64,000 bases of DNA from Chiua virens (lineage: Eukaryota > Basidiomycota > Agaricomycetes > Boletales > Boletaceae): assembly GCA_019787685.1 (NCBI GenBank), contig JAHNUO010000007.1:2170001-2234000 (forward strand), given 5' to 3'. Made by a program: the position numbers and the translations under genes. The notes below the pieces were generated by a model. That model saw only the letters and a list, made by a program, of their open reading frames with translations. It made no database searches and was not told the origin of the DNA. The first letter of the stretch is position 1; each line of letters begins with the position of its first letter. This document shows positions 44,901 through 56,911 of the stretch, one piece after another.

Positions 44901-47900
44901 GTAGTGGTACAGCCGGCGGGTGAATGATAATCGGCGCTGGTTGACCAAAGGGTTCTGACACATGGTGATGACGTATGGACGGCGACACAGGAACCACACC
45001 ATGTCTTGGCGAGCTTGGTTGAACGATGAGGGGCTCGACCTGGCCTGGAGGGGGTGGGGGAAGTGGACCCGGCGGAATATTGATGATTGTCTGTGGAAGC
45101 GGCTGTGCAGGGGAATGGGGGACTTGTACAACATCAGGTACGCCAAATGCACCAGGTTGGATGGGCAAAGGTACGGGACTGTGAGGCGGGTGATATGATG
45201 CTTGAGTTGGTGTTGAACTTCTTGACCCAGGATGTGACGGGGGAACAGGTATAGGGAGCACGGGTGAACGAAATCCAGACGACGGTGTTGACGGTATTAC
45301 TGGCCCTTCGTATTCAGGCTCGGGGAAATACGCAGTCGGGCCTGTTATTGGATAGTCATCGTCGTACACTCCGTGATCATGAGGAACGACTGGACCGATG
45401 GGTACCCTTGGCTGTGGTTCTGGCATTCTGAACCGACCCAGTGGTGGTTCAGGAATGACAGGCGAGTGAACACTCGTTGAGAACGGGATTACTGGTGGTT
45501 GTGGAACAAACCCGGGCCCAATAGGAACACCTGGAATCACTGGTGGCATGGAACCAACACCGGGAGGTGGGACAATGAATTGAACTCCTGGCTGAGGTTG
45601 AGTCGGCTGCGGTACAGGCATAGCTACACCTGCAAAAGAGAAACTCGACTGTCAACACCGAAATCAAGTCAAAGGCAACATTGGCGCCAACCTGGTCCTG
45701 CAGGGCCCAAGCGGTTCACATCCGCCATCAGTTGATCAAGACGAGCGGTGACGGCCCGCAACTCGGCCTGTCGGTCTTGTACATCTCTTGCGAGCCAGTC
45801 ATTGAGACCACTCATGTACCTCATCAATTCGCGCTGTTGATCCACTGTTGCGAGTTGTGCAAGCCGGTGTTCCTATGTACGAACATTGTCAGAGCAGCTC
45901 AAAGATATCAACAAAAGGGATGCTCACTCGCAAAATCGCCATCAATGTATCAAATAGGGGTAATTGGACAACAGTCTTCAAGTTGTGTCAATCAGGCGCT
46001 GCGCCAAGGCATCCGGCATTACTCACAGGACCTGGTGGCATTGGGACATAGCCTTGACCTTGACCTTGCTGATCATCTACTAGACCTGGTGGGGGCACGA
46101 CAACCCCCTGAAGTACACAAAATACGTCGGCTAAGCTGAACTGCGGCAGGCGCGACAACATACCTGCCGTGGGGGATTGTACCAACTAGAGGATCCACGT
46201 GGAGGGGAGCCTGGTCCTAGGTGCGCCGGGGCGGAGGGAGGACGAACTTGCGGTTCATCATCAGCGTACAAGCCTCCCGGCGGCTAAAGTTGACGTCAGT
46301 GCATATTACAAGAAGACACCGAAGGGAACGTACTAAGAAAGGCCCAGGAGGACGTACTTGGGGTGTCCGCTCCGGTGGTCCTACTTGACCTGGTGGTGGA
46401 TCGTGACTAACATGGTCTGCCCTAGGTGAGCGAATGTGGGGTGGAACAACGGGCAGTGTCTGATGAGGGAGTGACTCCTCCGTCCTTTCGGTCCTTAGCG
46501 GTTGCCTCCGAGGATGAACAAGAGATGGCCTAGGTCGAGGAAGAGGTCGCAGCGGTGGATGCAACGTTTCTGGGGACCAGATTGGTGGATATCGGGACGC
46601 AGGAACAGTGCCCGGCCGTAATACTGGACTCGTGCTTCTCGACCGCGCTGGTCTCGGAGCAGGTTGATGGATGAATGGAATCAGCTGGGGTGGTGGTCGG
46701 ATATCCGAAGGAACAGGCGCGGGTGGTATGTTGAGTAACTCCATCAACTGTTCATCTAATGAAGGACCAGCTTGGCGAGGTGGAGGTATGTGAGATGGGA
46801 TACGTCCCCGTCGTCGTGATTCGACCATGCTCTCCCAACGAGAAAGCAGGCTAGCATCATCCTCCGAATCCACAACAGACTCTTCTCTGACCCGATCTGA
46901 GACTCGGACAGTTTCTACACGCTCATCCCGCTGAGTTGTGTGCTCCCGGGTTGTATCGCGAATGTTGGACATCTCCTGAATGAGGGTCTCGATATGGTCC
47001 AAACGCCCCAAAACTTCTCTATTATCTGGCGGGACAGGTCTAGATTGTCGAAGCTCATCCAACATGTGGTTCGTTGAGCTCTGACCATCCCAGAGCGCCG
47101 CCGTCTGTTCTCGGAGTTGTGTCAACATATCTCGGATAGTGGTCATCGAAACCCCTTCCACTGGGACCGGTCGAGCCGTAATACTGGAATCGGTGGAGTC
47201 TGTAGAAGGTGTGGGGGACGAGGGGGGCGGAGTGGGGGAAGATGACGATGAAGTGAGAGAAAGCGTTGGCCCAGGCGAAGACTCAGAAGTCGTGATGAGC
47301 GACAAAGTGGGTTCAGACAAAGGCGACGACGGTTCTGACGGCCAGACAGGAGAAGATGGAAGCATCTCCACTTCCTCTTCATCCGCACCCAAAAGACTAA
47401 AATCGTCGGAATGATGGGAGGAGAGGAAAGACATTGTAGAAACCGCTGACATGAGTGAAGGAGACCTGACCGGAGGTGGTGAGAGTGGAATTGGGATCAA
47501 ACCTGGTCGCATTCGAGGGCCAAGCGGCGAAGGCCTGGGTTCAGAAACGTCACTCCTGGCACCCACAGATCGGTCCCTGTGTTCAGAGGTAGCAGTGATG
47601 GCGGTCACGGACTGATCCCTACGAGGAACAACCGGAGGCACCGGCGCTGGTGCAACTACGACTCTTTCGGTTGTAACCAAGTGTGTGCGCACATATTCCG
47701 AAAGGTCGTATAGTTCGTCCCGGATTGCTCGAATATTTTCAGACATTTCATGATTTTCTTGGCCCCTGAAAGTGTCCAACTGTTGAATGTGGTGGAGAAG
47801 CCGGTCGATTTCATGCGTTATGACTTCAGTGCGCTCCGTATGCGTGTGTGTGGGTTCCGTCTCCAGTTCAGAGTGTATTGAGGGTTGGTAAGTTTGTGGG

Positions 47901-50900
47901 GTACTGACACTGACACTGGGGGAAGGCGCAGGAGAGTAGACAGGAGAGTAGACAGGCGCAGGAGACTCAGGAAGCGGTATCATTGTTGGGTGAGGGTACT
48001 ATAACCTATGAGGCAATAGAAATATCAGATTGTAACAATACTCACATAATGCACCGAGCTGACGCTTGAACCACGGAGACTTGACAAGAGAGAAGGTTCC
48101 GTCGAGACATCAGAACGAGCCGCGACATCAGCCAGCGACACAATGTCCTCTTCTACCGACATGGCGTCCTCTTCTACCAGACTGATTCGAGACGAAAGAC
48201 TCGACACGCTTGAGACGGTGGAGGGAGTCCGAGATAACGATGAGGACTCCGTGGAAGTGAGAGTCACAGGAGTCGGGCCGCTAGAAGGTGAGGAGACATG
48301 GGTGACAGGAGCGGGTGGCGGCGGAGGTGGGGGCGGCGGCCGAGGAGAACGCGGAGGGGTGCTGATCTCACTGAAGTGGTGATCGTCTCTGTCATCGCAG
48401 TCAAACTTCCAAAACTCGTTAACGGGGAAACGCTTGGACGCATAATCGACGTTTCAAACGATGTGTCACGTCCTTCTTGAATATGGAGCGATTGCGTCAG
48501 AGGCGTTGGCTGAAGCTGCGATGACTCGTATGAAATGTCCGTTTCTGAAGCCCATTGTGACGGATGGATTGAAGGGGAAGATTCTGTGGTTGCCAGCGGT
48601 GCTGGAGACTGTAGGCTGTCCACGCTCACAGGAATGTCACTCATAACGAACTCGGAAGATTCAGTACTGGAGAGAGATGCCATGCGCGACTCTTCTTCTT
48701 CGACGGAGCTTGACTCGACTGTTGAAGGTAAAGAAATCGAGAGCTCGCCTGAGTCCATTATCGAAGTGGGTCGAAGTTCCGTCACCACATAATGCTCCGA
48801 CTCGGCCTCCCGACTAGCGCTGGATATGCTTGGACTGGCAACGGGAGGAAGCACAGAAACAGGCTCGGGTGAGATGTCCCGAAGGACGACCGACTCAGGG
48901 AGATTGCAGCGAAGGTACCTCTGAGGGTGGCTTTGGAGGTGAAGGTACGGTTTCGACGGGAAGATCGACGACCAACGAGCGCGGTGTGCTCGCCTCCGAA
49001 GGGATCGTCTTGCATAAAGAGGCGGTCTCGTAGTGGGTTTCTGACTGCTCTGTGCGCTCGCATTCGCAGAGCGCTGCAGTAATGAAATCTGTTTCCGTTT
49101 CAGTTTTGCATTTTTCAGCAGTGTAGAAATCCGTTGATGCCTCCGTCTTGCACTTCTCCGCGGTCGCGTATTCGGATGATAGGTCTGAAATACAACGATT
49201 TACCGTGTGGAACTCGGTTGAAACCTCGGTTTTGCACTGTTCGACCGTCGCATAATCGGTCTCGGATGGAATTGAAGGCAACGATTTGAAGGATGCGGTC
49301 GATGGGGAATTAGCAGTTTCATACCCCTCACTACCCGAACTATCCGGAATCTCGAGCGTCGACAAGACTGTGGTAGAGGGAGCCGGAGTAGGAGTAGTGG
49401 AACGGCTTCTCGTCCAGCTACTTAGCGTCGACCGACTCTGTGACGCCGTGTAACCCGAGGTTGCATTTTCCTTTTCAGAAACGTAGCTCCTGCTATAGCG
49501 CCTCCTCCTGATTCCGGGGCTCCTGGATAAAGAGGATGGAGAGCTTGACGTGTAGTTGCTGTAAGTGTACGATCCGTCATGGGAATCACCCAAATAGGAA
49601 TTGGACTCGGTGCGGCGATACGAGAGCGTCGAAGGAACAATTTGCGTGTTGGATCCGCCAGATGTAAACTCAAATGCCGTCTCGTCAGTTATGATTCCAG
49701 TCGTAGTCCGGCGCCGGTCAGAAGATGAACTCGAAGTCGAATCTGTCATAGTATAGAATGAATCAGATGTCGCGTGAGGCTCGCTTGATGAGGTCCTCGA
49801 ACCCGCAGAGAAGAAATTGTCGTCCGAAATTTCAGAAAGAGGACGTGTCTTAGCTTTGCCGCTTGGGGGCGGGGTGACACGCACTTCACCACTAAGTCTA
49901 GGACCACTCGATACCGTCACTGGCGATCCATCACCCAAGATTACTCCACCAACAAGACTGAGACCAAATCCGAGACCAGGCTTGGCGTTCCGCGCTCGGC
50001 TGACTGCGGATGCAAACTCTTCGTCAAGATCAGTGAGCGAGCTCGTGCGGACGGAGGGAGCTGCTTCGACTAGGTGCAATGACACGGGGGTCTCCAGGAT
50101 AGATGTATGATTGATTGGCTACGGCGATATCGTCCGTAGTTCGCCTGTGATGCGGAGGGAAAGATGGAGCACGCGACAAAGAGCCAGTACTGGAAGAATC
50201 TGAGATTGTAAGGAGGTCCGACACGCTGGGAATGGTGTGCAAGGGCGGCACAAACACGATCGACGCAGAACCGGAGCCGGACCCAGTGCCTGAGACACTT
50301 GACATGGAACGGATTGTTCGAATGGAGCCTGCAGGAGAACCTGGCAGCGAACGGTTCGGTAACGTGATAGAGCGGTCCAACGCTTCCCTGCAAGAGACCA
50401 TTAGTAAAGGAAACATTTGCAAAAAAAAAAACCCCCACCAAATAGCACTGACCCAACGGACTCTCTCGCGCGCGCTTTCTGCGGCCAGACGTTCGACTCC
50501 GTCACCGTACAAGAGCTGAAAGGGACACAATAACTCCAGCAACGGAGAGGAGTTGCCCTCGGCAACCTGAGCACGAGCAGCAATCGTGCCGACATCTTCT
50601 CGAGCACTGGGATGATTTGGGGAAGGCACCGAGCGAACTTCGATACAATTAACCAGATCAAGCGTGACAACACCTCTACCCCCACCGGGTGCAATCCATG
50701 ACAGTAGTAGCATGTGGGGATACAGTAGAGCTTCGCAGCGTTGCCAGCGATATGGGGGCCCAGAATGCACATTCAGGTACCACAAGTCTCCTTTGCGGAG
50801 CGGCTGTGCAAACGGTTAGCGCGAATGCAAAAGAGCATGGTCAATACAAACCTCTCGACTATCGCGTGCGTAAGCACCTAACTCGGTCATTTCAAAAGGG

Positions 50901-52240
50901 GGAGGAATGATGTTGCCGCTGATGCTTTTGGGGGTTGTCGGCAGATTGAGAGCGTTGTCCGCGCTCTCCGAAGCGGGTTGCCTCTCAACCCGTGAAGTAC
51001 GTCTGCGAAGGCCAAAGCGACCATCAGGTTTGGGAGCCACCGAAACAGAAGACTCGGTGGATGCTTTCGTAGCTTTTCCCACAGATGTGCGTTCCTTCCA
51101 CGCTTCGACGATGTTGCGGACCGAAGTGAGAGGAGAACGCGGAGATGTCTGTGGGCGACGCAACGACGAAACGGTAGGTGAGACTGCGGACGTGTTCGTA
51201 GAGCTTCGAGCTTCCGCGAAGGTATTGGTAAATGCGCTTGCGAAATCGCTTGGGGTCAATTGTGTAGTGGTTCCTGTGAGTCCCCTAGTAGGTGGTGCCA
51301 AAAGAGACGAAGATGACAAGGAATCTGAAGCTGAAGAAATGGCGGAACCGGTCTTGCTCTTCGCAGGAGACGACGGGCGAGAAGCATACCCAGTTGACGT
51401 CCCATACCCAGTGGTGGTATAGCCATGGCCAGTGGTGGAGCTCATGTACGGTGTCGACTGGCTATGTGGGAAAAGGGGACTGTGGACACGATTGCCGGGC
51501 ATTGACGACGTACGAGAGTGTGTAAATGAGGTATCAGAGGGTGAGGCTCGATCTTCAAAGAAAGCAATGAGGTGGCCCGTCCTTTTGCCAACTGGCCTGT
51601 CGGAAGTGAGATCCGTCACAGATCGACTGTGGAGGTGGCCAGGAGAAACGATACTGATTGGATGGGCGGACAGCCGGTGTCCTTCGGAAGTCAGGTTCGT
51701 AGGCCGAGCGCCATCCCGCTGGTAGGATACAGGACGCGAAGGAATGTTTTCTGTGCGTTCTGTGATGGTACTCAGGCGGTTACCATCCCGATTATAAATG
51801 GAATATGTGTCGAGACTGGTGGAATACGATGGGGTTGTGGTGTAGGACGGTCCGGTACTACGCGACCACTCGGTGAGCATGTCTTCGGTACTGTTGAACT
51901 CATTGTCGAGGTCAGTCAAAGCTGCCTCCACCTCGGCCCTGTCTTCGATGGAGTTTTCGTCTGAGTAGGAATCGTACGAATTAGCAGACCTAGTCGGGGA
52001 AACATTGACGCGACGCATTCGGCGATCCGATGTAGCATCATCACTGTCTGAGGAGGCAAGGGGTGTATCTGGAGCGGTTTGTCATATTTAATCAAGTAAC
52101 ATGAGAAAAGGGTATGTACCAGAGCTGGTGTATGAGTATCTTGATGGAGAGAACATGGATTGAGAATTAGTAAAAGAAGTAAAGGTCGCGGTCCCATAAG
52201 GGGGCGACCTCGGGTCAGTGTTGGAGTTGTCGCTAGACAT
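41906..52240 (-). CDS. Giant PH-domain, Ser/Pro-rich, RS-rich coiled-coil protein
   Basis: About 20 exons over 10.3 kb join in one frame into roughly 3000 residues; I checked most junctions, including the one at about 48000 that links two halves that could look like separate genes. Order: Ser/Thr-rich start (MSSDNSNTDPRSPPYG); a PH-like domain at about 50350-50830 (RKGDLWYLNVHSGPPYRWQR ... PFQLLYGDGVERLAAESARE); Ser-rich stretch; six 14-residue Cys-Lys-Thr repeats (separate entry); proline runs; helical segments (LLHHIQQLDTFRGQENHEMS); an Arg/Ser tract (RSRSRERSRRDDDRRRPYER) at about 44370-44740; a long Glu/Arg coiled coil (about 42990-43600); a proline-rich tail ending in LAYRG. One-base shifts at 48898-48900 (GGG), 48424-48427 (GGGG) and about 50045 are needed. 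A membrane-linked scaffold is a guess from the PH domain and coiled coils; I do not recognise a named family. Confidence 0.75.
49010..49262 (-). repeat. Six tandem 14-residue repeats with a C-x(13)-C rhythm
   Basis: Inside the giant gene the chain repeats a unit like TEASTDFYTAEKCK six times. Cysteines are spaced 14 residues apart (42 nt) for five steps, then 18 at the last. Variants: YATVEQCKTE, FHTVNRCISD, YATAEKCKTE, FYTAEKCKTE, FITAALCECE, YETASLCKT. Flanks are Ser/Thr-rich. Confidence 0.8.
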
Positions 52241-52390
52241 GGTCAGTACATTGCCAAGGACTGTGAACAACGGAAACTCAACCAACACGCTACTTTAGGG
52301 TAGACTCGCTCGCGGTCGCGTCAAAGCACGTGACCGTCATATTATAGCTTACATAACAGATTTACCCTCGCCAAGCAGCACACCACCATC
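52241..52390. promoter_or_regulatory. Divergent promoter (giant PH protein / RBX1) with CACGTGAC
   Basis: These 150 bases separate two start codons pointing away from each other. CACGTGAC lies at 52327-52334, about 60 bases before the RBX1 start; CACGTG is the core of bHLH/Cbf1-type sites in fungi. The same octamer is upstream of the F-box gene. Confidence 0.45.
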
Positions 52391-53006
<616 letters not shown>

Positions 53007-53235
53007 TGACGTACTCTGCCAACAATTGTATCATAGAAGTCTGCTAGTTCCTTATGTGTACCAATCAATCACCTTTCTGGCAGGACGGAATCAGACAAAC
53101 ACCTGGTGCAGTAATTGATCGTGTTGCACGACGAGGGTTCACCTACGTGCGAAGCACGAGCGCCTCTGTGTGGCGGCCAGAAACGAACGGGCATGGATCA
53201 CGCGGCGACATCAACGCACATATATCTATTCATAT

Positions 53236-54404
53236 CTATAAACTGTTCTCCAGTAGCCGGGTGTCTATCGACAACATCCGTTCGAGCTCTTCCTTCAGGC
53301 ACTGATCTTGGATAGGTAAGGTAGGCCAAGACTTTTCCTGCCTCCCCTCGGGCAACGAGCTCCAATTTGGTGAGTGTGTCGGTAATATGTGAGAAAAGTC
53401 CTTCACTATGAACTGCTTGCCATTCTGTTATCGTGAATGTATTGAGGCGTCATTGAACATCTAATCAGAAAATAGGGACGGACCTCAGGAGAACTCGCGC
53501 GCGCAAGACTGCTTGGATAGGCTGCGAACCGAATATCAGAGCAGTGCTCGATAACTGGGTCTGATCCACTCTCAAGGTATACGTCAACTGCTGTCGAGTT
53601 GTGCATGCGGAACTACGAGCGACAACTGATCATGAGTACAAGGAAAGAGGATTCCCATGCTTACCTGGTGACACCCAACCGCGATCACACATCGTACCAA
53701 ATCGTGAAGAATGATACTGCCGGCGATTTGTGGTAACAAAATTACAGATCTTGAAACCCGACGTATGTAGAGCGCAGTGATCTTGGTATGATCTTCACCG
53801 CTGGGGAGAAAATTCACAATACAGTTGTCAAGGTCAGATATCGAAACCTCTGCCGAAGTTTTATCATCGAAAATGGTCAGGTAGCGATGAGACAGCGTGG
53901 ACAAGGCCTCTGCAGAATCGGTCACGGCTGATTGTGACTTTGGAAGAGACTCGACGACCGATCCCTGCTCAGTCGACGGCTTGGGTTTCATGGCTTTGCG
54001 CTTGAACGAAAATTTGGGTGTACTGGTTGACGTTCCACGAAGCTCCTCGACACGTTTCTCCAGAGTCTTGAGTTGCTATCTAGCAAGATGACTGGGAACG
54101 ATCGCGTCGAGATAGCGCACGACTTACGAGTTCACACTGTCTCTGATCATAGCTTGGTAGACGACCAGTGGCGTCGCTGAGGCTTTTGGTCAAACGTGAG
54201 AGATCCGATGCTATAGCCTGGAACGTGGCTGGAGAAACATCGGCGTCACTCTTGACTGCATTTAGTCGGGATGCCAGTTCTACGGACGAGTGCATTAGAC
54301 TGCAGGATACTGCATAGTTGCACGCGAAACAGACCAGAGGCGGACCCGTTGAAATCTACGTAGAACTTTTGCGCAAAGGTCCACTTGAGTTCAGAAGTAG
54401 ACAT
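53236..54404 (-). CDS. Tubulin-binding cofactor C (TBCC)
   Basis: GTPase-activating cofactor in the last step of alpha/beta-tubulin folding. Exons 54331-54404, 54128-54299, 53665-54075, 53484-53612 and 53236-53424 give 324 residues. The N-terminal half is helical (SELKWTFAQKFYVDFNGSAS, then RLTKSLSDATGRLPSYDQRQ). The C-CAP/TBCC beta-helix follows: ITALYIRRVSRSVILLPQIA, GSIILHDLVRCVIAVGCHQF, RMHNSTAVDVYLESGSDPVI, FAAYPSSL, VKDFSHILPTHSPNW. The Arg after CHQF is at the position of the family's catalytic Arg finger. The first intron would be only 31 nt (54300-54330), unusually short, so that junction may hide a base error or read through with a different start. The stop at 53236 matches the usual end of the family. 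Confidence 0.9.
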
Positions 54405-54752
54405 GGATGTGACGGCACTAGGCACCACCCGACAAATGAGCGTGCGGTACTGCCACAACTAACATCAATGCCTTTCTGGGACACTCACAGTCACGGAGCA
54501 TTGTCCGAATTAGCGACATACATGTACTTCCCATGATGGAGGCTTTGAATAAGAAGGCTCGGGGACTGGCACCACAGTATCTGCCCATTCATCACAATGG
54601 ACCCCGAGATTCTTAATTGCTGCTGTTCGTGACCATTCGTTCACCCTTTAACCTAGTACGTATTGACAGCCCCTATAGGTCTCTGTTTTTGTACATGTCT
54701 GCAAGTTTGGGGCAGTAAGTTTTGGGCTTTTACCTCCTGTCACTGACATTAA
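54405..54752. other. Short spacer, no supported gene
   Basis: Upstream of TBCC on one side and of a tiny ORF on the other, so it may hold two promoters. No coding signal. Confidence 0.35.
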
Positions 54753-54944
54753 ATGTCGCCTTACAACAGCTACCGGCCGGGGTGTTGTGGTAGTTCCGAC
54801 GACAAGTCTAATGAACAGCTGAAGAAGGAGCAGGCAAAGAATGGTGCCACTGCTCAGCCTGTCGACTCTCAACCTCTGCCAATGCACGACATGTCTGCAG
54901 CTACTGGCGATCCAAGGCCGACCGATGCCTCTGAACCGTCCTGA
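54753..54944 (+). CDS. Tiny Cys-containing hypothetical protein (63 residues)
   Basis: A single frame, MSPYNSYRPGCCGSSDDKSN and on to DASEPS, with a Gly-Cys-Cys-Gly core and then a charged helix-like and Pro/Asp-rich tail. Codon use and polarity look plausible, and a second ORF with a similar GCCG-then-acidic pattern lies 800 bases downstream. There is no signal peptide. It could be a real small gene or a chance frame, and I know no family for it. Confidence 0.35.
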   Translation: MSPYNSYRPGCCGSSDDKSNEQLKKEQAKNGATAQPVDSQPLPMHDMSAATGDPRPTDASEPS

Positions 54945-55531
54945 TGTGACTTGTGGGTATACCTGTTCAACTTTGCATCCGCTGCTCTCTCACCTTCCTC
55001 AGTTTTGGTATTGCAGGGCCCGGGATAGTTCGTGCACCATGATAGGCGACAACTAAATGCAGATAAGGATACTGTGTATTATGTTACTAGTGTGTCACAG
55101 GGTCAATGTAAACATTTCCGAATCCTCGGTGGTCTCAGAGAGCAACTTCCATGACTCCAATCGCCACAATTACTTGTGGTACGATTCACGGGGTTTCGAG
55201 TCCAATGACCGAATATATTCACAGTGCCATGACCGCTATTTTTTTTGACAAACCTCCAAATCATTCCCAGTGCCAGTGATCGTTACTTATTGTTCCTTGC
55301 GCCCTGCAAGAATCCTTGGCGTTATCTGTGGAAGCTGCTGTGAGGATCTCTTTAACGACGTCCAGTCAAACACCTTCCTATCGTGACGATGATCACTCTC
55401 AAGCCTTGTCATTGTCTCAACAGCAACTTCATTGTGCAATCTGCGTTCGTCCCCACGATTCTACCCATGTCATACTTTCTAATCCCGCCCACGGCATTGT
55501 TCCACTGGCATAAAACATAGGCCCGTTTGGG

Positions 55532-55783
55532 TTGGATAAAGCATGTTACAGTGACCATGGGTGTTGCGGTTGTTGCTGCAGGGATTCATTTAATGAAGAA
55601 CATTTCGACAAGCAAATGCAAAGGGAGATGGAGCGCACCAGGGACAAGTGGGTTTACACGCTTGTCAAGCCCATGGAGACAGTACTGGAGTCTATGGATA
55701 ACATGAACGCCAGTGCGGGCTCCTCCCGACCACGACTCGAACTGGAGGGCAAAGCTAAGGATGATGGTTCTGCGGACGCATGA
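55532..55783 (+). CDS. Small Cys-rich hypothetical protein, start uncertain
   Basis: The frame reads CCGCCCRDSFNEEHFDKQMQ, continues through KWVYTLVKPMETVLESMDNM and ends DDGSADA at 55783. No ATG lies upstream in this frame before a stop, so the true start must be on an upstream exon or the frame is broken. The GCCG motif followed by acidic and Asn/Glu residues recalls the ORF at 54753, suggesting a diverged pair. The 3' half has the look of a real amphipathic helix. Weak call. Confidence 0.3.
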   Translation: MDKACYSDHGCCGCCCRDSFNEEHFDKQMQREMERTRDKWVYTLVKPMETVLESMDNMNASAGSSRPRLELEGKAKDDGSADA

Positions 55784-56911
55784 TACGTGAGTCTCGCCTA
55801 TTGATTTCGCCAAGCAGGACTTGAAATCTAGTTTCGGAGGCGATGTGTTCGCTTAAAAGACGGCTGGATGCGCCGCCTCAGGTCATGCTTGAGTCAGCAG
55901 CAGCTTGACTCGGACTCAGGCCATTAGCAACATTCAAGAGCAGAGATACGTCCTTATATCATCCCCATTCAAGTAATGAAGCGACCACCCGCGCTGTCTT
56001 TATGTCGATTTGGTTACGATCGAAAAGTATGGGCCTGGCTGCGAGATAAATGTGAATTGAGTCCACTGAACACTATTTCGAACTTTGACCGATCATTCCA
56101 CTTGCGCTTCCGAACCAGGGGTTTCATTTCAACTATACCGGACCGGTTAGCAAGCTGTCATGCACGAGGCAAATGCCATACTTACTGCGCACGTTGCCAG
56201 TGTCGAGAGCTTTGTTGATCCCGATTATGCCTGATGATCTGCTAATCACGGCAAGATTCTGTGTTTGGGCAGAACACTTGCGACCCATGACGTACGCGCG
56301 ACGCCGCATCATGATGCACAAGGGTTGAACGGGTGAATTTTATCGGTAAAATCCATTCTCCATGAGGTACTCCGGACCCCTAGAACTTGAACTAGGATCG
56401 ACCACGAGCTCTCTTCATATCTGAGGTGCGTCCGACTCAAGTCCGGCGAAGGGGAGACTGAAAGCGGTGTGCTGTAGGCCCCCGGCACTGGTAATCTGAG
56501 AATCTGAGCTATTGTGGCCCAGTAAAACTCGCAGAGTCCACGCTGGTCCAAAATCTAGGCCGCGCGAAAGCTTTTTAGCCTAGGGACTAAATACGTGCCA
56601 AGCACAAGGCACGCGGGGCCTGTTTGATCGTCGGGGTAAGTGTTTCTCGTGCGGTGACGCCGCACTTGCCATTGGTCTCTGGTTACTAATCCTTAGACGG
56701 CAGCGGCTTCGAAGCGGAACTTTCATATCGATGTGCCATTACTTGTTGTCATGATGCTGCTGGCAAGGCGTACAGCCTAAACCGGTTGATTCGGGGCCTC
56801 GGCGAGTCGCACACGGCAGTGCACCGACTCAGAACTTGCGGACGAACATCTCTTGCTGCGGAGACATAAATTGGCCAGCTGTGTTCACCATTGCGGCACC
56901 AATCGACTTCT
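55784..56911. other. Intergenic region, no supported gene
   Basis: About 1.1 kb before the transcription factor. Frames of about 60-80 codons on both strands have no features. A short stem-loop-like element (CCTAG ... CTAGG around a TTCAAGTT loop) at about 56380-56397 on the minus strand was considered as a tRNA T-arm and rejected. Confidence 0.35.

Noticed and set aside
42738..48000. Separate genes for the coiled-coil, RS-rich and proline-rich ORFs
   Set aside because: Every boundary checked between these frames has GT-AG signals with matching phase, so they join into one coding sequence.
56360..56440. tRNA-like T-arm (CCTAG stem with TTCAAGTT loop) on the minus strand
   Set aside because: The loop is 8 not 7 bases when the stem pairs, and I could not form an acceptor stem and anticodon arm at the right spacing.
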